Source: Eubacteriaceae bacterium
GTDB taxonomy: Bacteria; Bacillota; Clostridia; Peptostreptococcales; Anaerovoracaceae
Assembly: GCA_028727785.1 (NCBI GenBank)
Contig: JAQYNQ010000124.1
Location: 1 to 59,836 of the forward strand
DNA: 59,836 bases
Reading direction: 5' to 3'
Below are positions 49,390-58,831 of the stretch, in pieces (the stretch's first letter is position 1; each line of letters starts with the position of its first letter). The position numbers and the translations under genes were made by a program. Under the pieces are notes generated by a model. It was not told the origin of the DNA, ran no database searches, and saw only the letters and a program-made list of their open reading frames with translations.

Positions 49390-50913
49390 ATGCTTTCAAA
49401 GATTAATACAGCCACCATATTTGGAATAGAAGGACAGCATATTACTGTAGAAACAGATATTTCCTGCGGATTGCCGGGATTCTACCTGGTAGGGCAGGCA
49501 GATAACGGAATAAAAGAGGCAAAGGACAGGATACGGTCAGCTATTGTCAATTCTGGTTTTGATTATCCAAAAACCAGAATAACTGTCAATATGTCACCTG
49601 CCGGAATCAGAAAAAGAGGGAGTCATTTTGACCTGGCTATTGCAATGGGAATCCTGACTTCTTCCGGGCAGGTAAACGAAGAAAGGACAAGAGATTTCTG
49701 TTTTATTGGAGAACTGTCACTGGATGGCTCTCTCAGCAGAACAGATGGAGTACTTCCTATGATAATAGCAATGAGAAAATGCGGATTTAAAAAAATAATT
49801 ATCCCTATGGCAAACGAAGCTGAAGGGGCTTTGATAACGGATGTGATTATTTATGGAGCAAGAAATCTTGCGGAGATAGTGAATCATATGAACTACGGTG
49901 CAGAAATTAAAGAAACAACTGATAACTGTGCAAAGGAAGAACGTGAGTATAATGTCGATTTTGCCGATGTAAAGGGACAGGAAGCAGCTAAAAGGGCAAT
50001 TACAATATGTGTGGCAGGGGGACATGGTATTTTTATGATGGGTAGCCCTTCCAGCGGTAAAACAATGCTGGCTGAAAGAATACCGACTATTATGCCGCCT
50101 ATGACCTATGAAGAAATTCTGGAGAGTACAATGGTTTATTCTATTTCCGGGCTTTTGGGAAAAGACAGCCCTGTTATTCGGGAAAGACCTTTTAGAAGAC
50201 CACATAACAGAATCACCCAATCGGCATTTTTAGGAGGAGGAGCATACCCTAAACCCGGAGAAATATCCCTTGCAAGTAAAGGCGTTCTTTTTCTTGATGA
50301 ACTGGGAGAGTTTGACCGCAGCATTATAGAAAATCTGAGGGTACCGCTGGAACAGAAGAAGATTATTCTGAACAGAAAGGACTGGAGCTGTACTTATCCG
50401 GCAGATTTTCTTATTGTTGCTGCCAGCAATCCATGCAGATGCGGGTATTATGGGGACGCAACTCACAAGTGCAAATGCACGGTTGCACAGGTAATGAACT
50501 ATCAGAGAAAACTGTCAGGCCCGATTCTTGACAGAATCGATATGAATATGTTTCTTAATCCTTTGAGCTACGGAGAACTGGGAGAAGAAAAAAATACTTC
50601 ATCTGCCGAAATGCGCAGCATGATTCTTAAGGCACGAGAAATCCAGAAAGACAGATACAGAAATCTGCCCATCAGCTTGAATCATGAGATGGATGGGAAG
50701 CTTTTAGATGAATATGTTCCCATAGACCGGCCTGTTATAAAGGATTTCCTTGGAAAAGCATATGACAGCCTGGGACTCAATCCTAGAACAATGCAGAAAA
50801 TCAGGCGTATTGCACGAACTATTGCTGACCTGGATGAATCAGAGGAAGTAAAAATGGAACACTTTACAGAAAGTCTTGCTTACAGAGGTGAAAAACAATG
50901 GTTAGAGTATTAG
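49390..50913 (+). CDS. yifB: YifB/ComM family Mg-chelatase-like AAA+ protein
   Basis: The 507-residue protein has an N-terminal Lon-like S5 domain with NMSPAGIRKRGSHFDLAIA. Walker A is MMGSPSSGKTMLA near 217, Walker B is GVLFLDELGEF near 298, and a C-rich insertion (NPCRCGYYGDATHKCKC) marks the ComM type. ComM is a helicase for branch migration during transformation. Together with dprA it suggests DNA uptake ability, though no uptake machinery is in the window. It overlaps dprA by 16 bp. Confidence 0.93.
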   Translation: MLSKINTATIFGIEGQHITVETDISCGLPGFYLVGQADNGIKEAKDRIRSAIVNSGFDYPKTRITVNMSPAGIRKRGSHFDLAIAMGILTSSGQVNEERTRDFCFIGELSLDGSLSRTDGVLPMIIAMRKCGFKKIIIPMANEAEGALITDVIIYGARNLAEIVNHMNYGAEIKETTDNCAKEEREYNVDFADVKGQEAAKRAITICVAGGHGIFMMGSPSSGKTMLAERIPTIMPPMTYEEILESTMVYSISGLLGKDSPVIRERPFRRPHNRITQSAFLGGGAYPKPGEISLASKGVLFLDELGEFDRSIIENLRVPLEQKKIILNRKDWSCTYPADFLIVAASNPCRCGYYGDATHKCKCTVAQVMNYQRKLSGPILDRIDMNMFLNPLSYGELGEEKNTSSAEMRSMILKAREIQKDRYRNLPISLNHEMDGKLLDEYVPIDRPVIKDFLGKAYDSLGLNPRTMQKIRRIARTIADLDESEEVKMEHFTESLAYRGEKQWLEY

Positions 50914-51752
50914 AAAAAAAGGATGAATTTTTTCCGGATAAACTAAAAATGTTTACTCCGGAGGTTGACAGGATATATTATGAAGGTAATCTTAAACTAT
51001 TAGACAATGATATTGCTGCAGTGGTCGGCAGTCGAAAATGTACACCCTACGGAAAAAAGGTCTCTTATGAAATCGGGAAGAGGCTGGGAAGTGCGGGGAT
51101 TACAATAATAAGCGGTCTTGCAAGAGGAATTGATACAGAAAGTCATGTAGCAGCTGTAGATACTTCAGGCAGCACAATTGCCGTTGTGGCAGGAGGCATA
51201 GATCAGTTCTATCCATCTGAAAACAGGGAACTGCAGAAAAAAATTGGGAGAGAAGGTCTGATTCTATCTCTTAAGCCTCCGGGATATAAATGCAGGCCTT
51301 ATGATTTTCCCATAAGAAACAAGATTATCAGTGCACTTGCTGACAGCGTGGCTATAATAGAGGCTACAAGCCGCAGCGGAGCTTTGATAACTGCCGAATG
51401 TGCTATGGAATACGGGAAAAATGTATATGCACTGCCGGGCAATATTACAAGCATATATAGTTTTGGAACTAATATGCTGATAAAAGAAGGGGCTAATCCC
51501 ATTGTAGTTGTTGACGACCTGCTCAGTGATTTTGGAAAAGATGCGTATATTAATGAAGAAAAGTATCTAAGCCTGGGGGAAGACGAAATTCTAATAGTAA
51601 ATGTACTCAAAGAACATGGTGAAATGACAGTTGAAGAAATCTATCACAAAACCAACATACACCCTTTAGATTTAAATGGTATCATGACGGTATTAGAGAT
51701 TAAGGGGGTAGTTTTTTCTGCCATGGGTAAATTTTTTGTTGCAAATTTGTGA
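50898..51752 (+). CDS. dprA: DNA-processing protein DprA
   Basis: It loads RecA on incoming single-stranded DNA. The 284-residue protein has the extended Rossmann fold: AVVGSRKCTPYGKKVSYEIG, ISGLARGIDTESHVAA, AVVAGGIDQFYP, IRNKIISALAD and SGALITAECAMEYGKNVYALPG. A C-terminal winged-helix-like segment follows (EMTVEEIYHKTNI). The N-terminal SAM/helix-hairpin domain of many DprA proteins is missing. The ATG lies within yifB without a strong site of its own, which suggests coupling. Confidence 0.93.
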   Translation: MVRVLEKKDEFFPDKLKMFTPEVDRIYYEGNLKLLDNDIAAVVGSRKCTPYGKKVSYEIGKRLGSAGITIISGLARGIDTESHVAAVDTSGSTIAVVAGGIDQFYPSENRELQKKIGREGLILSLKPPGYKCRPYDFPIRNKIISALADSVAIIEATSRSGALITAECAMEYGKNVYALPGNITSIYSFGTNMLIKEGANPIVVVDDLLSDFGKDAYINEEKYLSLGEDEILIVNVLKEHGEMTVEEIYHKTNIHPLDLNGIMTVLEIKGVVFSAMGKFFVANL

Positions 51753-51807
51753 GAATGAGACTACAATGGTTTACTATGACAAAGAAAACTATGAAAGGAC
51801 GCAAAAA

Positions 51808-53865
51808 ATGGCGACTGCAAATAAGACTTTAGTTATTGTGGAATCACCGTCGAAGGCGAAAACAATCGGCAAGTATCTTGGATCAAGATATAAAGTTGTG
51901 GCATCAGTAGGCCACGTTCGAGACCTGCCGAAAAGTAAAATCGGTATAGATATAGAAAATGATTTTGAACCACAGTATATTCCAATCAGAGGTAAAGGGG
52001 ACCTTATCAAGGAACTGAAAAAGGAAGCAAAGAAGGCTTCCAAGGTTTATCTTGCAACCGACCCTGACCGTGAAGGGGAAGCAATTTCATGGCATCTGGC
52101 ATATCTTCTGGGAATTGATCCGGAAGAACCATGCAGAATTGTGTTTAATGAAATTACAAAGAATACTATAAAAGAAGCGATTAAGAAACCCAGAAAAATT
52201 GACATAGGCCTGGTTGATGCTCAGCAGGCCAGAAGAGTTCTGGACCGTCTTGTAGGTTATCAGATCAGTCCTATTCTCTGGAGAAAGGTTAGAAAAGGCC
52301 TTTCTGCAGGTAGAGTTCAGTCAGCGGCACTGAAGATTATCTGTGACAGAGAAAAAGAAATACAGAGTTTTGTTCCAGAAGAATACTGGAACATCAGCGC
52401 TGAATTTAAAAAGGGAAAGACATTTAGCGCAAAGCTTACCGAATACAAAAAGAAGACAATAAAAATCAGAAATGAAGAAGAAAGCAACAAGATTCTGGCT
52501 GAATTAGAAAAAGGAAGTTTTGTTGTTGGAGCCATTACGGAAAAAGAAAGAACACGAAATCCTTTTGCTCCTTTTACAACCAGCAGCATGCAGCAGGAAG
52601 CGTCTACAAAACTTAATTTTAACACAAAGAAAACTATGATGGTTGCACAGCAGCTTTATGAAGGCGTGGAAATTAAAGGACAGGGAACAGTAGGTCTGAT
52701 TACTTATTTGAGAACAGACTCTGTAAGAATCTCCGAGGATGCCAAAGCTGCGGCAAAGGTGTATATAACAGAAAAATACGGCAAAGAGTATCTGGGTAAT
52801 CATGTTTTTTCAAACAAGAAAAAAGATATTCAGGACGCACATGAAGCAATCAGACCAAGTATTATTGAACTTGCACCTGACGACATAAAGGATTCTTTAA
52901 CAAATGACCAGTATAAGCTGTATCGTTTAATCTGGTGTAGATTCATAGCCAGTCAGATGGCCGGAGCTGTATTCAACAATATGCAGGTTGACATAGAAAA
53001 CGGAGACTATACTTTCAGAGCAACAGGCTCCAAACTGTTGTTTGATGGATATCAGAAGGTGTATAAAAGTAATACTGAGGAAGACAAAGACAAATTGCTG
53101 CCTCCTATCGAAGAAGGGGAGAAACTTGTTCTTAAAAGTATGTCCGGTGAACAGAACTTTACACAGCCACCATCAAGATTTACTGAAGCAGGACTGGTAA
53201 AGAAGCTGGAAGAAGATAATATCGGCAGACCAAGTACTTACGCTCCTATTGTAAGCACGCTGTCTGAAAGAAAGTATGTTAAAAGAGAAAAGAAATCTCT
53301 TGTTCCTACGGAACTGGGCTTTATTGTTACCGGTCTCATGGAAGAATATTTTAAAGAAATTGTCGATGTGGGTTTTACAGCATCCATGGAGGATCAGCTT
53401 GATGATGTTGAAATGAAACATCGGGAATGGAAGTCCATTGTAAGGGATTTCTATGTTCCTTTCTCTAAGGATCTGGAGATTGCTGACAAGGCAATTGAAA
53501 AAGTTGAAATAGAACCGCAGCTTACCGGAGAAACGTGCGAAATCTGCGGTAAACCTATGGTTCTAAAGGTGGGACGTTTTGGTGAGTTTATTGCCTGCAG
53601 TGGTTATCCTGAATGCAAGAACACTAAGCCAATTGTGAAGAAAATAGATGTTGCCTGTCCAAAATGCGGTAGAGACATTGTGGCTCGCAAAAGTAAGAGA
53701 GGCAGATTGTTTTACGGATGTAGCGGCTATCCTGAATGTGATCAGTCTTTCTGGAACAGACCGGTTAACAAAAAATGTCCAAAATGCGGTAATCTTCTGG
53801 TTGAAAAAAAGAGCAGAACAGGTGACTACGCATGCTCAAATCAGGAATGCAACTATAAAGAATAG
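51808..53865 (+). CDS. topA: DNA topoisomerase I
   Basis: This 685-residue type IA topoisomerase relaxes negative supercoils. It has an N-terminal Toprim domain (VESPSKAKTIGKYLG, later DPDREGEAISWHLA), catalytic Tyr300 in GLITYLRTDSVRIS, the IGRPSTYAPI segment, and three C-terminal four-Cys zinc ribbons (starting CEICGKP, CPKCGRD and CPKCGNL). The ATG at 51808 has AAAGGA 9 nt upstream. The frame opens earlier at 51736 inside dprA, but that extension is unlike TopA. Confidence 0.95.
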   Translation: MATANKTLVIVESPSKAKTIGKYLGSRYKVVASVGHVRDLPKSKIGIDIENDFEPQYIPIRGKGDLIKELKKEAKKASKVYLATDPDREGEAISWHLAYLLGIDPEEPCRIVFNEITKNTIKEAIKKPRKIDIGLVDAQQARRVLDRLVGYQISPILWRKVRKGLSAGRVQSAALKIICDREKEIQSFVPEEYWNISAEFKKGKTFSAKLTEYKKKTIKIRNEEESNKILAELEKGSFVVGAITEKERTRNPFAPFTTSSMQQEASTKLNFNTKKTMMVAQQLYEGVEIKGQGTVGLITYLRTDSVRISEDAKAAAKVYITEKYGKEYLGNHVFSNKKKDIQDAHEAIRPSIIELAPDDIKDSLTNDQYKLYRLIWCRFIASQMAGAVFNNMQVDIENGDYTFRATGSKLLFDGYQKVYKSNTEEDKDKLLPPIEEGEKLVLKSMSGEQNFTQPPSRFTEAGLVKKLEEDNIGRPSTYAPIVSTLSERKYVKREKKSLVPTELGFIVTGLMEEYFKEIVDVGFTASMEDQLDDVEMKHREWKSIVRDFYVPFSKDLEIADKAIEKVEIEPQLTGETCEICGKPMVLKVGRFGEFIACSGYPECKNTKPIVKKIDVACPKCGRDIVARKSKRGRLFYGCSGYPECDQSFWNRPVNKKCPKCGNLLVEKKSRTGDYACSNQECNYKE

Positions 53866-53888
53866 TCAGAAAGTATGGAGGTTAAACT

Positions 53889-54428
53889 ATGGTACAGTTT
53901 CATGCAACTACAATTTGTGCTGTAAGAAGAGGACCTGACGATGTGGCAATAGGCGGTGACGGACAGGTTACAATGGGTGAAACAGCTATTATGAAAAATG
54001 GCGCAGTAAAAGTTAAGAAAATCTTTAAAAACCAGGTTCTGACCGGATTTGCAGGATCTGTTGCCGATGCATTTTCTTTAACTGAAAAATTTGAAAAGAA
54101 GCTTGAAGAGCATGGCGGAAACTTAAAAAGGGCCGCTGTAGATCTTGCACAGTTGTGGCGTTCTGACAAGGGAATGAGAAGTCTGGAAGCTTTGATGATT
54201 GTTGCAGATAAAGAGGATATGCTTGTCGTTTCCGGCAACGGAGAGGTTATTGCTCCTGACCAGGATTTTATTGCCATAGGCTCAGGCGGAAACTATGCTT
54301 ATTCAGCTGCAAATGCTTTATTCAATCACACAGATATGTGCGCAGAAGATATTGTCAGAGAATCACTGAAAATAGCTTCTTCAATCTGTGTGTACACAAA
54401 TGACCATATTACTGTTGAAAAGTTATAG
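53889..54428 (+). CDS. hslV: HslV (ClpQ) protease subunit
   Basis: This 179-residue threonine protease subunit of the HslUV proteasome-like complex has its catalytic Thr in [10 protein letters not shown] (Thr7, so a six-residue propeptide would be removed). [14 protein letters not shown] and [14 protein letters not shown] are conserved. It acts with HslU in the cytosol on damaged or regulatory proteins. GGAGG precedes the ATG. It is followed by hslU, as in other Firmicutes, but codY and xerC of the B. subtilis operon are absent. Confidence 0.95.
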   Translation: MVQFHATTICAVRRGPDDVAIGGDGQVTMGETAIMKNGAVKVKKIFKNQVLTGFAGSVADAFSLTEKFEKKLEEHGGNLKRAAVDLAQLWRSDKGMRSLEALMIVADKEDMLVVSGNGEVIAPDQDFIAIGSGGNYAYSAANALFNHTDMCAEDIVRESLKIASSICVYTNDHITVEKL

Positions 54429-54438
54429 GGGGATGGAA

Positions 54439-55872
54439 ATGAGCACTAAAATTCAGAGTATGACGCCAAAAGAAATAGTGGCCGAACTTGATAAATATAT
54501 CATTGGACAGGATGAGGCAAAGAAATCCGTTGCTGTTGCACTTCGTAACAGATACAGAAGAAGCCTCCTGTCAGACGAAATGAGAGAAGAAATCACTCCT
54601 AAAAATATTCTTATGATGGGACCTACAGGCTGTGGTAAGACTGAAATTGCCAGAAGACTGGCCAAACTTATGCAGGCACCTTTTGTTAAGGTTGAAGCAA
54701 CAAAGTTTACCGAAGTAGGTTATGTCGGCAGAGATGTTGACTCAATGGTAAGGGACCTGGTTGAAGCATCCATCAGAATTACCAAACAGTCTAAGCTGGA
54801 AGAAAAGTATAACATCGCTGAAAAACTTGCAGAGGACAAGATCCTTGAGGCTCTTATTCCGAGCAATAAAAAGACAAAGAAACCTGAAACAAAGAATCCT
54901 TTTGATTTCCTTATGAACAGTGGCGGATATCCGAGCCAGAAGCAGCTATATGAAGAAAGCCAGAAACAGGAAGCATCAGGTAAAGAAGAGCTTGATGTTG
55001 AAATGGCAAGAGAACAGGTAAGACATCAGCTTCAGCAGGGGCTTCTTGAAGATACACTGATTGAAATTGAGGTTGAGGATGCCCCTAAGGGTAATCAGCT
55101 CGACATGAGTAACGAAGGCATGAGCATTGCTATCGGAAATATTTTTGGTGATATGATGCCTAAGAAGACAAAGAAAAGAAAGGTCAAAGTTAAGGATGCG
55201 AAAAAAATCCTGAAGGAACAGGAAGCGCAGAATCTTCTTGACATGGATCAGGTAACTGATGAGGCACTGGAAAACGCTGAACAGAACGGTATCATCTTTA
55301 TTGATGAAATCGATAAAATTGCATCAGGCGGAGCATATCGCAGCGGTGCGGACGTTTCCCGCGAAGGTGTACAGAGAGATATACTTCCGATTGTTGAAGG
55401 AAGCGTTATTAATACAAAATATGGACCTGTAAAGACGGATCATATTCTGTTCATCGGTGCAGGCGCATTCCATACAGCAAAACCAACAGATCTTATTCCA
55501 GAACTTCAGGGACGTTTCCCAATCAGAGTTGAACTTCAGAACCTTACTAAGGATTCATTTGTTCAGATTCTTACTGTGCCGGAAAACGCCATTCTGAAGC
55601 AGCACAAGGCTCTTCTTGAAACTGAAGGAATAAAGATTGATTTTACTGATGATGCCATCGATGAAATTGCAACAATGTCATTCCTTATGAATGAACAGAC
55701 TGAAAATATCGGTGCAAGAAGACTGCATACTATTATCGAAAAGCTTCTTGAAGATATTTCATTTAATATTCCTGAAATGGAAGAAGAACAGATAATAATC
55801 GACCGTGAATATGTTCAGAATAAATTCGGCGAAACTGTTCACAAAGACGATATGGACAGATTTATTCTATAA
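54439..55872 (+). CDS. hslU: HslU (ClpY) ATPase subunit
   Basis: The 477-residue AAA+ unfoldase partner of HslV has Walker A GPTGCGKTEIA near 63, the VGRDVDSMVRDL pore-loop region near 96, a charged I-domain (~115-250), Walker B IIFIDEIDKIA near 290, and the C-terminal DMDRFIL that inserts into HslV. I use the ATG at 54439, 6 nt after a GGGGG site; earlier in-frame starts overlap hslV. A hairpin follows the stop by 30 bp. Confidence 0.95.
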   Translation: MSTKIQSMTPKEIVAELDKYIIGQDEAKKSVAVALRNRYRRSLLSDEMREEITPKNILMMGPTGCGKTEIARRLAKLMQAPFVKVEATKFTEVGYVGRDVDSMVRDLVEASIRITKQSKLEEKYNIAEKLAEDKILEALIPSNKKTKKPETKNPFDFLMNSGGYPSQKQLYEESQKQEASGKEELDVEMAREQVRHQLQQGLLEDTLIEIEVEDAPKGNQLDMSNEGMSIAIGNIFGDMMPKKTKKRKVKVKDAKKILKEQEAQNLLDMDQVTDEALENAEQNGIIFIDEIDKIASGGAYRSGADVSREGVQRDILPIVEGSVINTKYGPVKTDHILFIGAGAFHTAKPTDLIPELQGRFPIRVELQNLTKDSFVQILTVPENAILKQHKALLETEGIKIDFTDDAIDEIATMSFLMNEQTENIGARRLHTIIEKLLEDISFNIPEMEEEQIIIDREYVQNKFGETVHKDDMDRFIL

Positions 55873-55902
55873 CTGATAAGCAATATAATAGAATAACCTA
55901 TA

Positions 55903-55949
55903 GCAAAACCTCCTGAAGCTGCATATTATGCGGTAACAGGAGGTTTTGC
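55903..55949 (+). terminator. Terminator-like hairpin that contains the yunB RBS
   Basis: GCAAAACCTCCTG (55903-55915) and CAGGAGGTTTTGC (55937-55949) are a perfect 13-bp inverted repeat around a loop that itself can fold (GCATA/TATGC). The 3' arm contains AGGAGG, the ribosome-binding site of yunB, followed by a short TTTT. Confidence 0.75.
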
Positions 55950-55954
55950 ATATT

Positions 55955-56584
55955 ATGAAAAGAGTAATGTTCGGATTGGTGATAATTGTTGCAGGAATGT
56001 CTGTCATTTTCTTTGGCATAAGGGAGATGCTCGGAGACAATCTGGACAGTATTAGTGAACTTAAGGCAAAGGGAGTGGTAAGCAGAATCATAAATAAGGC
56101 TGTTTCTACAAGTTTTGCTCAGGAGGAGGTACAGCAAAAACTCTTTGATGTGGAGAAAGCTGACGGCGTCATCAGAACTGTTCAGCCTAATACTCCCCTG
56201 CTAAACAGAATGATTTCAGACTTTTCTTTACTGTTACAGGACGAATATGAAAAAACTGAACCTAAAAAAGTTAGGATACCAATGGGAGCGATTACCGGAA
56301 GTAAACTGCTTTCTATGACAGATATGGGGACGAATATAAAAATTCTGCCTCTTTCGGTGTCATCGTACAGCTATGAATCGGCCTTCGAATCTCAAGGCAT
56401 AAATCAGACTAAATATATGATATATGTTAATGTAAAAAGCACTGTGAAGATAATAAAGCCTTTTTCAGGGAAAACCATGGAAGTGGAAAACAGAATACTT
56501 CTTGCAGAGTTGATGATTATTGGTGATGTTCCTGACAGCTATGTAAATGTGCCAAAAGACGATATTTTGGATGCAATCAACTAG
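55955..56584 (+). CDS. yunB: Sporulation protein YunB
   Basis: The 209-residue protein has one N-terminal membrane helix (about 3-23). The extracytoplasmic part contains the YunB pattern: VRIPMGAITGSKLLS, KILPLSVSSYSYESAFESQGINQT and MIYVNVKSTVKII. In Bacillus, YunB is a mother-cell (sigma-E) protein needed for normal spore formation. Its presence argues for endospore formation. AGGAGG lies 11 nt before the ATG, inside a hairpin. An in-frame TTG at 55946 is too close to that site. Confidence 0.87.
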   Translation: MKRVMFGLVIIVAGMSVIFFGIREMLGDNLDSISELKAKGVVSRIINKAVSTSFAQEEVQQKLFDVEKADGVIRTVQPNTPLLNRMISDFSLLLQDEYEKTEPKKVRIPMGAITGSKLLSMTDMGTNIKILPLSVSSYSYESAFESQGINQTKYMIYVNVKSTVKIIKPFSGKTMEVENRILLAELMIIGDVPDSYVNVPKDDILDAIN

Positions 56585-56591
56585 TATTATG

Positions 56592-56600
56592 TGGTATACT
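56592..56600 (+). promoter_or_regulatory. Extended -10 promoter of hflX
   Basis: TGG-TATACT with six bases to the hflX ATG and no good -35. The predicted start point is the A of ATG, and no Shine-Dalgarno is present. Confidence 0.5.
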
Positions 56601-56606
56601 AATGCC

Positions 56607-57887
56607 ATGATGAAATTTAATGACGATAATGAGATAATAACTGAAGAAAGATATAGAGCTTTACTGGTTGGTCTTCAGACAAAAGAAGACATTACTTATT
56701 CTATGGATGAACTTGCCGGTTTAGCTGAAGCTGCAAATGCAGAAGTGCTTGGTAAGGTAACGCAGACTCTGGAGAGAGCCAATACTGCAACTTTGATAGG
56801 AAAGGGCAAGGTTGAGGAGGTTGCAGAGCTTGTTCGCAGCATGGATGCAGATACTGTTATTTTTAATGACGAACTGTCCGGAGCGCAGCTGAGAAATTTA
56901 GAAGACGTAATTGGTGTAAGAGTAATTGACAGAACTATTCTTATACTGGACATTTTTGCGGCACGTGCTGAATCAAGGGAAGGAAAGCTGCAGGTAGAAC
57001 TGGCTCAACTTAAGTATAGAATGCCACGTCTGATCGGATTTGGTAAATCGCTGTCACGTTTAGGTGGAGGAATTGGAACCAGAGGTCCCGGTGAAAAGAA
57101 GCTGGAGACAGACAGACGTCACATTGAAAGAAGAATGGATGACATTAAGGAAGAACTGGCACAGTTACGCAGGACGAGAAGTGTTCAGCGTTCCCGACGT
57201 GAAAAATCCAGTATTCCTGTAGTTGCGCTGGTTGGATACACAAATTCCGGAAAGTCTGCCCTGATGAACCGACTTCTTTCTGTTGCTGACAAAGAGGAAA
57301 AAGCTGTAATGGAGAGAGATATGCTTTTTGCTACACTTGACACTAAGCAGAGAAGCATTAAGCTGGATACAAACCACGAATTTATTCTGGTTGACACTGT
57401 TGGATTTGTCAGCAAGCTTCCGCACAGCCTGATAGAAGCTTTTAAGGCAACTTTAGAAGAAGTTCTTTATGCAGATTTACTTTTGCACGTTGTTGATGCC
57501 TCATATGAAGAAAACAAGTTTCATATCGACGTCACAAATCGTGTTATCGACGAGATTGGCGGAGGAGACAGGGAAAAAATCACGGTATTTAATAAAATTG
57601 ATTTAAACCCGGATTTTCAGCCTCCTGCAACTGGAACGGAACAGCTGTTTGTATCTGCAAAAGAGAATATCAATATTGACCGGCTGATTGATGCAATTAA
57701 GAACAAAATATTTGCGGACAAGGTATGTACACAGCTGCTGATTCCGTATGACAGGGGAGATATATCCTCATATTTGTGTGAAAAGGCACTAGTTCAATCA
57801 ATGGATTACGAAGCAAATGGAACAAGAATCACACTGGAAATGAATCAGGAAGACTATCAAAGGTTGAAGAAATATGAAATTATATAA
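56607..57887 (+). CDS. hflX: GTPase HflX
   Basis: This ~426-residue ribosome-associated GTPase splits or rescues ribosomes under stress. The N-terminal HflX domain contains ANTATLIGKGKVEEV and VIFNDELSGAQLRNLE, then a coiled linker with RLGGGIGTRGPGEKKLE. The G domain has G1 GYTNSGKSALMN, G3 DTVGF and G4 NKID. The start is probably ATG at 56607 or 56610; longer in-frame extensions overlap yunB. It overlaps yigZ by 14 bp. Confidence 0.93.
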   Translation: MMKFNDDNEIITEERYRALLVGLQTKEDITYSMDELAGLAEAANAEVLGKVTQTLERANTATLIGKGKVEEVAELVRSMDADTVIFNDELSGAQLRNLEDVIGVRVIDRTILILDIFAARAESREGKLQVELAQLKYRMPRLIGFGKSLSRLGGGIGTRGPGEKKLETDRRHIERRMDDIKEELAQLRRTRSVQRSRREKSSIPVVALVGYTNSGKSALMNRLLSVADKEEKAVMERDMLFATLDTKQRSIKLDTNHEFILVDTVGFVSKLPHSLIEAFKATLEEVLYADLLLHVVDASYEENKFHIDVTNRVIDEIGGGDREKITVFNKIDLNPDFQPPATGTEQLFVSAKENINIDRLIDAIKNKIFADKVCTQLLIPYDRGDISSYLCEKALVQSMDYEANGTRITLEMNQEDYQRLKKYEII

Positions 57888-58491
57888 AACTGTAGCAAAG
57901 GAAGCCACAGCAGAGCAGATTATTGAAAAATCAAGATTTATCACTTATGTAAAACCTGTATCCACCAAGGAAGAAGCTGACGAGTTTATCGCTGCAATAA
58001 AGAAAAAGCATAAGGATGCTACACATAATGTTCCTGCTATGGTGCTGGGGGAGAAGTTCCAGGTTCAATGGGCAAGTGATGACGGTGAGCCACAGGGAAC
58101 TTCCGGTGCACCTATAGTTCAGATGCTTGTACAGGAGGGTATTACAAACGTTGTTATTGTAGTTACCCGTTATTTTGGTGGGATTAAGTTAGGTACAGGT
58201 GGTCTGGTTCGTGCGTATACGGGAAGCGCCAAGCTTGGACTGGAGGCTGCAGGAATATACGAGGTAACTGAAAAAAAGGTTTTGACATATCGACTAGATT
58301 ATGGTATATTTAATAAGCTTTCGAATTTTACTTTCGAGCGGGACGTTTTCATAGAAAATATTGAGTATACGGATGTGGTGAAATTTAATCTTGTTGTGGA
58401 ACCTGAGGCTGCAGAAGAGGTTAAATATCTGGTAAGAGGCATAGCTAACGGTCGAGAAATTCTGGAAAACGAACGACTCAAAAAAAGCTAA
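57874..58491 (+). CDS. yigZ: YigZ/IMPACT family protein
   Basis: The 205-residue protein has the conserved N-terminal UPF0029/IMPACT domain: EKSRFITYVKPV, KDATHNVPAMVLG, QWASDDGEPQGTSGAPIV and RYFGGIKLGTGGLVRAY. A ferredoxin-like C-terminal half follows. It is related to the eukaryotic translation regulator IMPACT; the bacterial role is not established, but linkage to hflX suggests ribosome or stress function. It is the last gene before the tRNA operon promoter. Confidence 0.92.
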   Translation: MKLYKTVAKEATAEQIIEKSRFITYVKPVSTKEEADEFIAAIKKKHKDATHNVPAMVLGEKFQVQWASDDGEPQGTSGAPIVQMLVQEGITNVVIVVTRYFGGIKLGTGGLVRAYTGSAKLGLEAAGIYEVTEKKVLTYRLDYGIFNKLSNFTFERDVFIENIEYTDVVKFNLVVEPEAAEEVKYLVRGIANGREILENERLKKS

Positions 58492-58498
58492 AAAGCTG

Positions 58499-58527
58499 TT
58501 GACAAAGAGCGAAATCTGATGTATACT
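58499..58527 (+). promoter_or_regulatory. Strong promoter of the tRNA operon
   Basis: TTGACA (58499-58504), a 17-bp spacer and TATACT (58522-58527). An inverted repeat GTCAAG-N8-CTTGAC (58539-58558) lies in the leader. Confidence 0.9.
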
Positions 58528-58572
58528 AAATAAGTCGCGTCAAGGATAATAACTTGACACCAAACAAGGTGT

Positions 58573-58648
58573 GGGCGGTTAGCTCAGCTGGGAGAGCACC
58601 TGCCTTACAAGCAGGGGGTCACAGGTTCGAGCCCTGTACCGCCCACCA
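58573..58648 (+). tRNA. tRNA-Val (anticodon TAC), copy 1
   Basis: Acceptor GGGCGGT/ACCGCCC, anticodon loop CTTACAA, T-loop TTCGAGC, encoded CCA. Confidence 0.96.
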
Positions 58649-58654
58649 AAATGC

Positions 58655-58731
58655 GGCCTGGTAGTTCAGCTGGTTAGAATGCCAGCCTGTCACGCTGGAG
58701 GTCGACGGTTCGAGCCCGTTCCAGGTCGCCA
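58655..58731 (+). tRNA. tRNA-Asp (anticodon GTC), copy 1
   Basis: Acceptor GGCCTGG/CCAGGTC (one G-T pair), anticodon GTC in CTGTCAC, discriminator G, encoded CCA. Confidence 0.95.
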
Positions 58732-58756
58732 ATTATAAAAATTAACCCAATAATAT

Positions 58757-58831
58757 GCTGGCGTGGCTCAACGGTAGAGCAGCTGATTTGTAATCAGCAG
58801 GTTGGGGGTTCGATTCCCTCCGCCAGCTCCA
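58757..58831 (+). tRNA. tRNA-Thr (anticodon TGT), copy 1
   Basis: Acceptor GCTGGCG/CGCCAGC, anticodon loop TTTGTAA, encoded TCCA end. Confidence 0.95.
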
